Positions 12,433-22,700 of a stretch of DNA of 64,000 bases are shown one piece after another. Within the stretch, counting starts at the first letter, position 1. Each line of letters opens with the position of its first letter. Where the stretch lies: assembly GCA_029961685.1 (NCBI GenBank), contig JARWKL010000002.1, forward strand, positions 17,080,908-17,144,907. Direction: 5' to 3'. This DNA comes from Aristolochia californica. Its lineage: Eukaryota > Streptophyta > Magnoliopsida > Piperales > Aristolochiaceae. A model generated the notes under the pieces. It worked only from the letters and a program-made list of their open reading frames with translations. It made no database searches and was not told the origin of the DNA. Made by a program: the position numbers and the translations under genes.

Positions 12433-13303
12433 TGTTATGGACTCAATAAGATTGAGTCATCAACTTTACTTTTATTATTTATGTTGCTTTTAATTTAGAA
12501 TTTTATTGATTTGTAATAAGACTTAAAGGTAGGGGTAGAATTGGGTTTTATAAGCCTAACCTATGTTGATGTTAATTACCCTATTTAAGGGGTAAGGAAG
12601 GAGAAATAAAGCTAAGTTCACAATTAGCATAAACTAGAGTACATTAGGTTAATCTAGGTTCTCCTCAAGCTCCCACTTCTGGGATTTTGGGCGTGAACCT
12701 TCCCTTCGGCGCTGGTGATTTTGTGAGTGGTTTGGGAGGTTGAGAAGGGAAGAGAAGAGGGAATCTCTACCTGACGGGGTGGAGAGAGACCTTGTGTTTC
12801 ACAGAACTAAGGAGGAAGAAGGGTTGCGTGAACCCCTTCTTCAGCCAAGGCAAGGGTAGAGGAATTGCTGCTTCATCAGGACTGCAAGAGGCCTTGCTTC
12901 ATTCACGGAACCGAGGACGGATGAAGAAGGAAGAGGATCGAACCCTGTCCAGGAAGAAGAACTCTTCTCCCTTCACGGCGAAATAGGGTTCCTTCACGGC
13001 GAAACAGAGTCCTTCACGGAAAAATAGAGGAGACGATTTACCTAAGTTAAAAAAGGTAAATTGAGATTGATTTTTCCTAAGTTCATAAGGTTGGAGTTCT
13101 ATTATTAAATTTCCTGCGTGAATAGTGGTTTACCTATGCGTGATTAGTGTCTGAACCCATTTGTGAGAGAAAAGGAATTCTATTTCCAACTTAGAGTGGT
13201 TGGAGACGAAATTCTTGGTTCTTTACAGAGTTTAAACCCGTGTACGTGCTGGATTCATCAGTATCTCACCGAGTTACTAGATCCATGGTTAGAGACCATA
13301 ACA
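12433..13303 (+). repeat. Family B LTR, second copy
   Basis: It starts TGTTATGGACTCAATAAG and ends CCATAACA. It is 871 bp. It serves as 3' LTR of the first unit and 5' LTR of the second. Confidence 0.88.
12970..13030 (+). repeat. Three tandem 20-bp repeats in second family B LTR
   Basis: CCTTCACGG units start at 12970, 12991 and 13011, the counterpart of 10819-10879. Confidence 0.85.
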
Positions 13304-13306
13304 ACT

Positions 13307-13318
13307 TGGTATCAGAGC
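13307..13318 (+). other. Primer-binding site (initiator Met-tRNA)
   Basis: TGGTATCAGAGC, intact, three bases after the LTR end. Confidence 0.85.
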
Positions 13319-13676
13319 AGGGTAACCCGGTAGAGAGAAGCACCAATGAATACTTTGAATTGCTTGAAAGAAAATTTGATACTGTCCTAGAGAGGTTCTC
13401 AAAAATTGATATCGATATGGAGACCTTGAAGGGAAGGATGGGTAGCATGGAGTATGGTCTAACTACTGGCAAGAAATTTGCTGCATTGGAGGAGAAGTTC
13501 ACTCTCAGTTTGGAAACCTTGAAAGGAAGGATGGATAACATGGAGACTGGTCTGAGCACTGGAAAAAACCCAATTCCGGGAGACCATTCGCAGATCAGAG
13601 GGGGAGATGAGTTTACTAGACACACGAATTTCTCGGGTCAGCAAGTACCCTTCATTCTGGGGGGACACCTCAACCA

Positions 13677-13692
13677 GGGGGGGGGGGGGGGG
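13677..13692 (+). repeat. 16-base G run in gag linker
   Basis: The homologous first copy has a 6-base run here (CCAGGGGGGAGG). The expansion shifts the gag frame. Confidence 0.9.
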
Positions 13693-14068
13693 CACTGTAC
13701 CTCTCATTCTAGATCAGAGAGGAGGGGACCATTCGTATAACAGAGGGGGAGATGAATTTCCAAGGCGCACGAGTTTCTTGGGACATCAAGGAACCCTCAT
13801 TCCAGGGGGCCACTTCTACCAGGGGGAGGCACTGTTCCGAGGTATACTAAAATGGAATTCCCTACTTATAATGGGTCAGAAGACCCTTTGATATGGTTGT
13901 ATCGATGTGAAAAAATTTTTAGCCATCAGTGAGTCCCAACCTATGACCGAGTCAACGTAGTTGTTTTCCACTTACTAGGGGAAGCACAACTTTGGTACCA
14001 ACTAGTTGAGGTTGATAGCGAGGTGGTAGATTGGGATGAATTTAAGCGACTGTGTTCTCTCCGTTTTG

Positions 14069-17000
14069 AGGATTGTGAACTCTTTTTGTTTTTATATATT
14101 AGGTTTTGCAATTATCGTGAAAATGGGGGAGACAGGGGATTTTTAACTGAGTGTTGACTTCTAATCCATAAGTCATGTCTTGCAAAAACATAACCTGTTA
14201 CGCATGATTGACCGATAAATAACTTTCAATCATCTATGATTGTTAGGTCTGGGTTTTCTAAATTGGCAAAATAATGGCTTATTTGACTCGTGTAAATATC
14301 CCAACGCACGTTCACTGGAGAATTTATTGAGAATTTGTTGTTCGCTTTAAAAGGTTTGGAACCACAAGTCATTTTGCATCTTTAACATGCTTCAAACATA
14401 CATATCCATATTTAAAACATGTTAGAATCAATTACAAATTGCTTTCCAAGCCATTTGGGCTGAACTACTGTAATTTCCCAAACTTGGACTACAAAACTTT
14501 TGTGTTTGTTTGTGGTGTGTGAATAAACTTTCTTTACTTACTTCGTTATTGTTTAAAATTTTTCCATACATAAACTCTAAAATTTTCATTTTGTTGTGAT
14601 TTATATGCTTTTATCTTCTTTTTTACCAGATAAATGGAAAGTGAAAATGGACAAATGTAGAGAGAGATAATTCCTTAAAGTCTCTATCAATTTTTATACA
14701 TTAGGTTTAGCTTCATCAAGAAAAATGGGTAGGCGGGGGATTTTAAACTGAGTGTTGACTCCCAATCCATAAGTTATTTCTTACAAAAATATAGCACGTT
14801 ATGCATGATTGATAGATAAATCGCTTTACAATCATTTATGATTGTTAGGTCAGTCAGCTTTTTGTAAATGGGCAAAATCATGGCTTGTTTGACTCGAATA
14901 AATATCCCACCGCACATTCACTTGAGAATTTAATGAGCATTTGTTGTTTGCTTTAAAAGGTTTGGATCCGCATGTCATTTGCATCTTTAACATGTTTCAA
15001 GCATGCATATCCATATTTAAAAAATGTTAGGATCAATTTGAAATCTCTTTCCAAGCCATTATGGATGAACTAGAGGAATTTTCCAAACTTGGACAACAAA
15101 AATTTTTGTGTTTGTTTGTGGTGTGTGAATAAATTTTCTTTAGTTACATTTGTTATTGTTTTTAATTTATTCCATACATAAACTCTAAAATTTTCATTTT
15201 GTTGTGATATATTTGCCTTTAATTTTTTGTTGAAGAGATAAACGGAAAGAGAAAACTCAAAGTTTTGATTTAAGAAAAAAATATACATCTAAAATGGAAT
15301 GGAAATTCAAAAATGTAGAGAGAGATAATTCAAAAAAATCTCTGTAACTTGTAGGGATTGTAAACTTTTTTAGTTTTTATATATTAGGATTTGCAATCAT
15401 CGGAAAAAAGGGGGAGGCATGGGATTTTTTAACTGAGTGTTGACGCTCAATCCATAAGTCATTTCTTAGAAAAATATAGCCATATATGCATGATTGACCA
15501 ATAAATCACTTTACAATAATCTATGATAGTTAAGTCAGCTTTTTTTAAGTGGGCAAAATCATGGCTTCTTTGACTCTGGTAAATATCCCACTGCACGTTC
15601 ACTTGAGAATTTAATGAGCATTTGTGTTTCGCTTTAAAAAGTTGGATCCACGGGTTATTTGCATCTTTATCATGCTTCAAACATGCATATCCATATTTAA
15701 ATCATGTTAGGATCAATTAGAAATCTCTTTCCAAATCATTAGGGTTGAACTAGTGGTATTTCCCAAACTTGGACAACAAAACTTTTGTGTTCGTTTGTAG
15801 TGTGTGCATATATTTTGTTTACTTACATTTTTTATTGTTTTCAATTTTTCCCATACATAAACTTTAAATTTTTCATTTTGTTGTGATTTATTTGCCTTTA
15901 ATCTGTTTGTTTACGAGATAAATGGAAAGTGAAAACTCAAATTTTAAGAAAAAAGTATACATCTAAAAAATAATGGAAATGCACATATGGAGAAAGTGAT
16001 AATTCCAAAAATAATCACTTTTTGGGATCGTAAACTCTTTTATTTTTTGTATATTAGGTTTTGTAATCATCGAGAAAAAAGGAGAGGCGTGGGATTTTTA
16101 ATTGAGTATTGACTCCCAATCCATATGTCATTTATTACAAAAATATACCCCGTTACGCATGATTGACCGATAAGTTACTTTACAATCATCTATGATTGTT
16201 AGGTCGGCTTTTTGATAATGGGCAAAATCATTGCTTGTTTGACTCGGGTAAATATCCCACCGCATGTTCACTTGAGAATTTAAGGAGCATTTGTTGTTCA
16301 CTTTAAAAGGTTTGGATCCACAGGTCATTGGCATTTTTAACATGTTTAAAGCATGCATATACATATTTAAAACATGTTAGGATCAATTAGAAACCCCTTT
16401 GCAAGTCATTAGGGTTGAACTAGTCAAATTTGCCAAACTTGGACATCAAATTTTTGTGTTCGTTTGTGGTGTGTGAATAATTTTTCTTTACGTACATTTG
16501 TTATTGTTTTTTATTCTTCTCATACATAACGTCTAACATTTTCATTTTGTGGTGATCTATTTGGTTTTAATCTTTTTTTTATGAGATAAATGGAAAGTGA
16601 AAACTCAAAGTTTTGATTTAAGAAAAAAGTATACATCTATAATGTAATGGAAATGCACAAATGTAGAGTGAGATAATTCCAAAAAGTCTCCGCAACTTTT
16701 AGGAATTGTAAACTCTTTTAGTTTTTATATATTATGTTTTGTAATGATCGGGAAAAAGGAGAAGGCAGAGGATTCTTAACTGTGTTGGCTCCCAATCCAT
16801 AAGTCATTTCTAAAAAAAATATGTCCTGTTACGCATGATTAACCGATAAATCACTTTATAATCATCTATGATTGTTAGGTCCACTTTTTGTAAATGGGAA
16901 AAATCATGGCTTGTTTGACTCGATTAAATATCCCAATGCACGTTCTCTTTAGAATTTAATGAGCATTTGTTGTTCGCTTTAACAGGTTTGGATCCTCAGG

Positions 17001-18888
17001 TCATTTGCATCTTTAACATGTTTCAGGCATGCATATCCATATTGAAAACATGTTAGGATCAATTTGTAATCTCTTTCCAAGCCATTAGGAATCTCTTTCC
17101 AAGGCATTAGGGTTGAACTAGTGGAATTTCCCAAAATTGGACAACAAAACTTTTGTGTTCGTTTGTGGTGTGTAAATAAATTATCTTTACTTTCATTAGT
17201 TATTGTTTTGTAATTCTTTCCATACATAAACTCTAAAAGTTTCATTTTTTTGTGATCTATTTGGCTTTAATCTTTTTATTTATGAAATAAATGGAAAGTG
17301 AAAACTCAAAGTTTTGATTTAAGAAAAAAGTATACATCTAAAATCTAATGAAAATGCACAAATTTAGAGAGAGATAATTGCAAAAAGTCTCCATAATTTT
17401 TAGGGATTGTAAATACTTTGTTTTTATATATTAGGTTTTGCAATCATTGGGAAAAAGGACAAGGCGGGGGATTTTTAACTGAGTGTTGACTCCAAATCCA
17501 TAAGTCATTTCTTACAAAAATATAGCCCGTTACACATGATGGACTGATAAATCACTTTACAACCATCTATGATTGTTAGGTCATCTTTTTGTAAATGGGC
17601 AAAATCATAGCTTGTTGACTCGAGTAAATATCCCACCCCATGTGCACTTGCAAGTTTAATGAGCATTTGTTGTTCATTTTAAAAGGTTTGGATCCACAGG
17701 TCATTTGAATCTTTAACATGTTTCAAGTTTGCATATCCATATTTAAAACATGTTAGGATCAATTAGAAATCTGTTTCCAAGCCTAATGGGTTGCACAAGT
17801 GGAATTTTCCAAACTTGGACAACAAAAATTTTGTGTTCTTTTGTGGTGTGTGAATAAATTTTCTTTATATACACTTGTTATTTTTTTTTAATTTTTTCCA
17901 TAAAAAACTCTAAAATATTCATTTTGTTGTGATCTTATCTTTTTGTTTACGAGATACATGGAAAGTGAAAACTCATTTGATTTAATAAAAAAGTATACAT
18001 CTAAAATGGAATGGAAAAACTCAAATTTAGAGAGAGATAATTCCATAAAGTCTCTGTAACTTTTAGGGATTGTAAACTCTTTTAGTTTTTATATATTAGG
18101 TTTTGTAATTTTCGTGAAAATGGGGGAGACATGAGATTTTTAACTGAGGTGTGACTCCCATCCATATGTCATTTCTTGCAAAAATATAGCCCATTACGCA
18201 TGATTGACCGATAAATCACTTTCAATCACCTATGAATGTTAGGTCAGGTTTTTCTAAATTGGCTAAACAATGGCTTCTTTGACTCGGGTAAATATCCCAA
18301 CGAACGTTAACTTGAGAATTTATAGAGCATTTGTTGTTCGCTTTAAAAGGTTTGGATCCACAGGTCATTTTGCATCTTTAACATGCTTCAAGCATGCATA
18401 TCCATATTTAAAACATGTTAGGATCAATTAGAAATCGCTTTCCAAGCCATTAGGGCTGAACTAGTGTAATTTCCCAAACTTGGACAACAAAACTTTTGTG
18501 TTTGTTTGTGGTGTGAGAATAAACTTTCTTTACTTACTTCGTTATTGTTTTTAATTTTACCATACATAAACTCTAAATTTTTTATTTTGTTGTGATCTAT
18601 TTGCCTTTATCTTCTTGTTTACGAGATAAATGGAAAGTGAAAACTCAAAGTTTAGATTTAACAAAATAGTATACATCTAAAATGGAATGGAAATGGACAA
18701 ATGTAGAGAGAGATAATTCCTTAAAGTCTCTGTAACTTTTAGGGATTTTAAACTCTTTTAGTTTTTATATATTAGGTTTTGCATTCATCGGGAAAAAGGG
18801 TTAGGCGAGGGTATTTAAACTGAGTGTTGAGTCCCAATCCATAAGTCATTTCTTACAAAAATATAGCATGTTATGCATGATTGACCGA
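14069..18888 (+). repeat. Satellite array 3
   Basis: Phase marks are at 14152, 14753, 15438, 16108, 16783, 17484, 18150 and 18825. Spacings are 601, 685, 670, 675, 701, 666 and 675 bp. The 701-bp unit contains a short tandem duplication near 17070-17105 (AATCTCTTTCCAAG.CATTAGG twice). The array begins in mid-monomer at the truncated gag and ends at GATTGACCGA before the LTR at 18889. No gene is visible. Confidence 0.95.
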
Positions 18889-19330
18889 TGTTGGAAGATA
18901 AGATCAAGCCCAAACGACCAAGGAAGGCCCACATATGTAAGATTATTATAAGATGTGCCACACGACCAAGGAAGGCCCACAAGATCGGCCCAAGCCCATA
19001 AGAAGTAAGACCCACAATGATTACCATGAGCTGGCATCATTATCACATTAGTTGGAAGATCAAGAAGGATTCATAAAAGAATCTTTATCTTAGGGTCACG
19101 ACCAAGAAGAGTTTTAGTTTGATTTATGTTTGTCTTTTATCTATATTGAGTTATTTAATTATGTTAGGACCTATTTTCAAGTGTTAGAGTTTGGGTGTAA
19201 TTGGGACAAGGGTAGTTTTATTGTAATTGGACTCTACTACCTTCTTCTATTATAAATAGAGGTTTATATACTCTGATTACAAAAAGTTATTAATGTCAAT
19301 GAAGTATTTCACTTTTCCATAAATTCAACA
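18889..19330 (+). repeat. Family A 5' LTR
   Basis: TGTTGGAAGATAAGATCAAG to ATAAATTCAACA, 442 bp, followed with no gap by the primer site. It is the fullest example of the first LTR form and includes the GAGCTGGCATCATTATCAC block missing from the LTR at 1028. Confidence 0.9.
19251..19259 (+). promoter_or_regulatory. TATA box in family A LTR
   Basis: TATAAATAG followed by AGGTTTATATACTCT, the same position as in the other family A LTRs. Confidence 0.6.
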
Positions 19331-19342
19331 TGGTATAAGAGC
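19331..19342 (+). other. Primer-binding site, one mismatch
   Basis: TGGTATAAGAGC immediately after the LTR. The complete copy has TGGTATCAGAGC. Confidence 0.8.
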
Positions 19343-19735
19343 AAGTTATGTGAGTTGACTTGGTCAACTCATGGAGGTAATGTGATCATTTTCTGTAAAC
19401 CCTAAACCCTAGGTGTAGGTTCGTAGTTATTGTTTTAGTCCCTACACCTGTAGTTTTCTTTGCGATTTTTACCTCTATACGTAGTTTTTCATAATGCAAT
19501 TTATATATTGATGGAATTATATTTGAGTCTACTTTCCAAAGAAGAACGATTTGTTCCAATCAGAGTTATCTAAGAGATATATCGATATTTGAATCAGCAA
19601 AGTTCAGATTATAGAAGAGGTTCGAGCTGCAGCAGAAAGCCCCAAATTCTGAGATATTTTATGCTATCAAGAAAGAGACTTTATATGGAGAATTATATAT
19701 CAGAAGAAAGATATGTAAGACTATTTTCTTACCTA

Positions 19736-22700
19736 ATTTCTTAAAATAATATAGACCATTACACATGGTTGACCGATAAATCACTTTACAATCATCTATG
19801 ATTGTTATGTCAGCTTTTTGTAAATGGGCAAAATCATGGCTTCTTTGACTCGAGTAAATATCCCACCGCACGTTCACTTGAGAATTTAATGAGCATTTGT
19901 TGTTTGCTTTAATTGGTTTGGATCCAAAGTTCATTTGCATCTTTAACATGTTTCAAGCATGCATATCCATATTTAAAACATGTTAGGATCAATTAGAAAT
20001 TTCTTTCCAAGCCATTAGGGATGAACTGGTGGAATTTCCCAAACTTGGACAAGAAAACTTTTGTATTCGTTTGTGGTGTGTGAATAAATTTTCTTTAGTT
20101 AGATATGTTCTTTTTTTTAATTTTTTTAATACATAAACTCTAAAATTTTCATTTTGTTGTGATCTATTTGCCTTTAATCTTTTTCTTTACGTGATTAATG
20201 GAAAGTGAAAACTCAAAGTTTTGATTTAAGAAAAAAGTATACATCTAAAATGAAATGGTAATTCATAAATGTAGAGAGAGATAATTCAGAAAAGTCTGCA
20301 TAAATTTCAGGGATTGTTAACTCTTTTAGTTTTTATATATTAGGTTTTGCAATCCATGGGACAAAGGGGGAGGCATGGGATTTTTAACTGACTGTTGACG
20401 CCCAATCTATAAGTCATTTCTTAGAAAAATATAGCCTGTTACGCACGATTGACCGATAAATCACTTTACAATAATCTATGATAGTTAAGTTAGCTTTTTG
20501 TAAATGGGCTAAATCATGGTTGACTTGGGTAAATATCCCACCGTACATTTACTTGAAAATTTAATGAGCATTTGTGTTTTGCTTTAAAAGATTTGGATCC
20601 ATGGGTCATTTGAATCTTTATCATGTTTCAAACACGCATATCCATATTTAAATCATGTAAGGATCAATTAGAAATCTCTTTCCAAGCCATTGGGGTTGAA
20701 CTAGTGGAATTTTCCAAACTAGGACAACAAAACTTTGGTGTTCGTTTGTGGTGTGTGAGTAAATTTTATTTACTTACATTTCTTATTGTTTTTAATTTTT
20801 TCCATACATAAACTTTAAAATTTTCATTTTGTTGTGATCTATTTTCCTTTAATCTTTTTGTTTACGAGATAAATGGAAAGTGAAAACTCAAAGTTTTGAT
20901 TTAAGAAAAAAGTATACATCGAAAAAAGAATGGAAATGCACAAATGGAGAAAGTGATAATTCCCAAAAGACTCTCTTTTAGGAATTTTAAACTCTTTTAG
21001 TTTTTATATATTAGGTTTTGCAATCATCGAGAAAAAGGGAGAGGCGTGGGATTTTTAACTGAGTGTTGACTCCCAATCCATAAGTCATTTCTTAAAAAAA
21101 TATAGCCTGTTAGCGTGATTGACCGATAAATCACTTTACAATCATCTATGATTGTTAGGTCAGCTTTTTGTAAATGGGAAAAATCATGGATTGTCTGACT
21201 AAGGTAAATATCCCACCGCACGTTCACTTGAGAATTTAATGAGCATTTGTTGTTCGCTTTAAAAGGTTTGGATCCGCAGGTCATTTGCATTTTTAACTTG
21301 TTTATGGCATGCATATCCATATTTAAATCATGTTAGGATCAATTAGAAATCTCACTCAAGCCATTAGGGTTGAACTAGTGGAATTTCTCAAAGTTGGACA
21401 ACAAAATTTTTGTGTTCGTTTGTGGTGTGTGAATAAATTTTCTTTACTTACATTAGTTATTGTTTTTAATTTTTTCCATACATACTCTAAAATTTTTATT
21501 TTGTTGTGATCTATTTGCCTTTAATCTTTTTCTTTACGAGATAAATGGAAAGTGAAAACTCAAAGTTTGGATTTAAGAAAAAAAATTATACATCTAAAAT
21601 GGAATCGAAATGCACAAATGTAGTGAGAGATAATTCCAAAAAGTCTCCGTAACTTTTAGGGATTGTAAACTCTTTTAGTTTTTAATAAACTAGGTTTTGC
21701 AATCATCGGGAAAAAGGGGGAGGCGGGGAATTTTTAACTAAGTGTGGACTACCAATCCATAAGCCATTTCATAAAAAAATATAGCTTGTTACGCATAATA
21801 TACTGATAAATCACTTTTCAATCATCTATGATTGTTAGGTCAGTTTTTTGTAAATGGGCAAAATCATGGTTTGTTTGACTTGGGTAAATATCCCACCGCA
21901 TGTTCACTAGAGAATTTAATGAGCATTTGTTGTTCGCTTTAAAAGTTTTGGATCCACAGGTCATTTTGTGTCTTTAACATGTTTCAAGCATGCATATCCA
22001 TATTTAAAACATGTTAGGATCAATTAGAAATCTCTTTCCAAGCCATTAGGGTTGAACTAGTGGAATTTCTCAAACTTGGATAACAAAACTTTTGTGTTCG
22101 TTTGTGGGGTGTGAATAAATTTGTTTACTTACATTTGTTATTGTTTTTAATTTTTTCCATACATAAACTCTAAAATTTTCATTTTGTTGTGATCTATTTG
22201 CCATTACCTTTTTTTTTACGAGATAAATGGAAAGTGAAAACTGAAAGTTTGGTTTAAGAAAAAGTTATACATCTAAAATAAAATAGAAATGTACAAAATT
22301 AGAGAGAGATAATTCCTTAAAGTCTCTGTAACTTTTAGGGATTGTAAACTCTTTTAGCTTTTATAAATTAAGTTTTACAATCATCGGGAAAAAGTAGGAG
22401 GCGGGGGATTTTTAACTGAGTGTTGACACCCAATCCATAAGTCATTTCTTACAAAAATATAGCACATTACGCATGATTGACCAATAAATTACTTTCCAAT
22501 CGCTATGATTGTTAGGTCAATTTTTTGTAAGTGGGCAAAATCATGGCTTGTTTGACTCAAGTAAATATCCCACCCCACGTTCACTTTGAGAATTTAATGA
22601 GCATTTGTTGTTCGCTTTAAATGGTCTGGATCCACAGTTCATTTGCATATTTAACTTGTTTCAAGCATGCATATCCATATTTAAAACATGTTAGGATCAA

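Larger units (their letters stand above)
10288..14068 (+). mobile_element. Composite Ty3/gypsy chromovirus (family B): LTR-gag-LTR-gag, 3' truncated
   Basis: The order is LTR (10288-11152), primer site, gag with most of pol deleted, purine tract, second LTR (12433-13303), primer site, second gag, then abrupt satellite at 14069. The missing third LTR and the two tandem internal regions suggest unequal recombination between elements through an LTR, followed by loss of the right end. The flanking satellite is at different monomer phases on the two sides (GCATGCATAT on the left, GGATTGTGAAC on the right), and no target duplication is present, so the right side is a rearrangement breakpoint. Assignment to plant chromoviruses rests on the gag, the zinc knuckle and a chromodomain tail just before the second LTR. 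Confidence 0.85.
13285..14068 (+). pseudogene. gag: gag of family B chromovirus, broken, second copy
   Basis: Sister of the gag at 11134. The ATG at 13285 lies just inside the LTR end and opens a frame through the primer site (MVRDHNNLVSEQG) into the coiled coil with its two METLKGRM repeats, ending at a stop near 13738. A 16-base G run (13677-13692) and a further shift break the frame. The linker carries an extra diverged copy of about 110 bp (the GGGDEF, HQG, GGHFYQG motif series) relative to the first copy. The capsid core (KMEFPTYNGS equivalent near 13850, then WDEFKRLCSLRF) carries TGA at 13930-13932 where the first copy has CGA. It ends in mid-core at 14068, fused directly to satellite. 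Confidence 0.87.
18889..19735 (+). mobile_element. Family A LTR retroelement, 5' fragment
   Basis: A complete 5' LTR, a primer site and about 405 bp of leader are present, then satellite resumes at ATTTCTTAAAATAATATAG. The leader matches 56028-56625 of the complete copy (GTGAGTTGACTTGGTCAACTC, GTTTTAGTCCCTACACCT, then one ~190-bp repeat unit). The 3' part and 3' LTR are absent. The satellite on the right repeats about 45 bp of monomer already present on the left, which is not a 5-bp target duplication. I infer the right end was lost in a satellite exchange. Confidence 0.85.

Noticed and set aside
19395..19415. Telomere-like CCCTAAACCCTA in the family A leader (also near 56096)
   Set aside because: Only about two units, inside a retroelement leader, and degraded in the other copy (CTAAACCTAAAACCC). 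Not an interstitial telomere array.
20623..20811. Plus-strand open frames of about 62 codons (MFQ/MLQ...ISIFK...) in several satellite monomers
   Set aside because: Same reasoning as for the minus-strand frame: they overlap the palindrome region, are broken in most monomers, and carry no domain.
21976..22015. CENP-B-box-like site in the satellite
   Set aside because: The palindromes AACATGTT and GCATGC do not match the CENP-B box pattern as I know it, so no centromere protein site is claimed.
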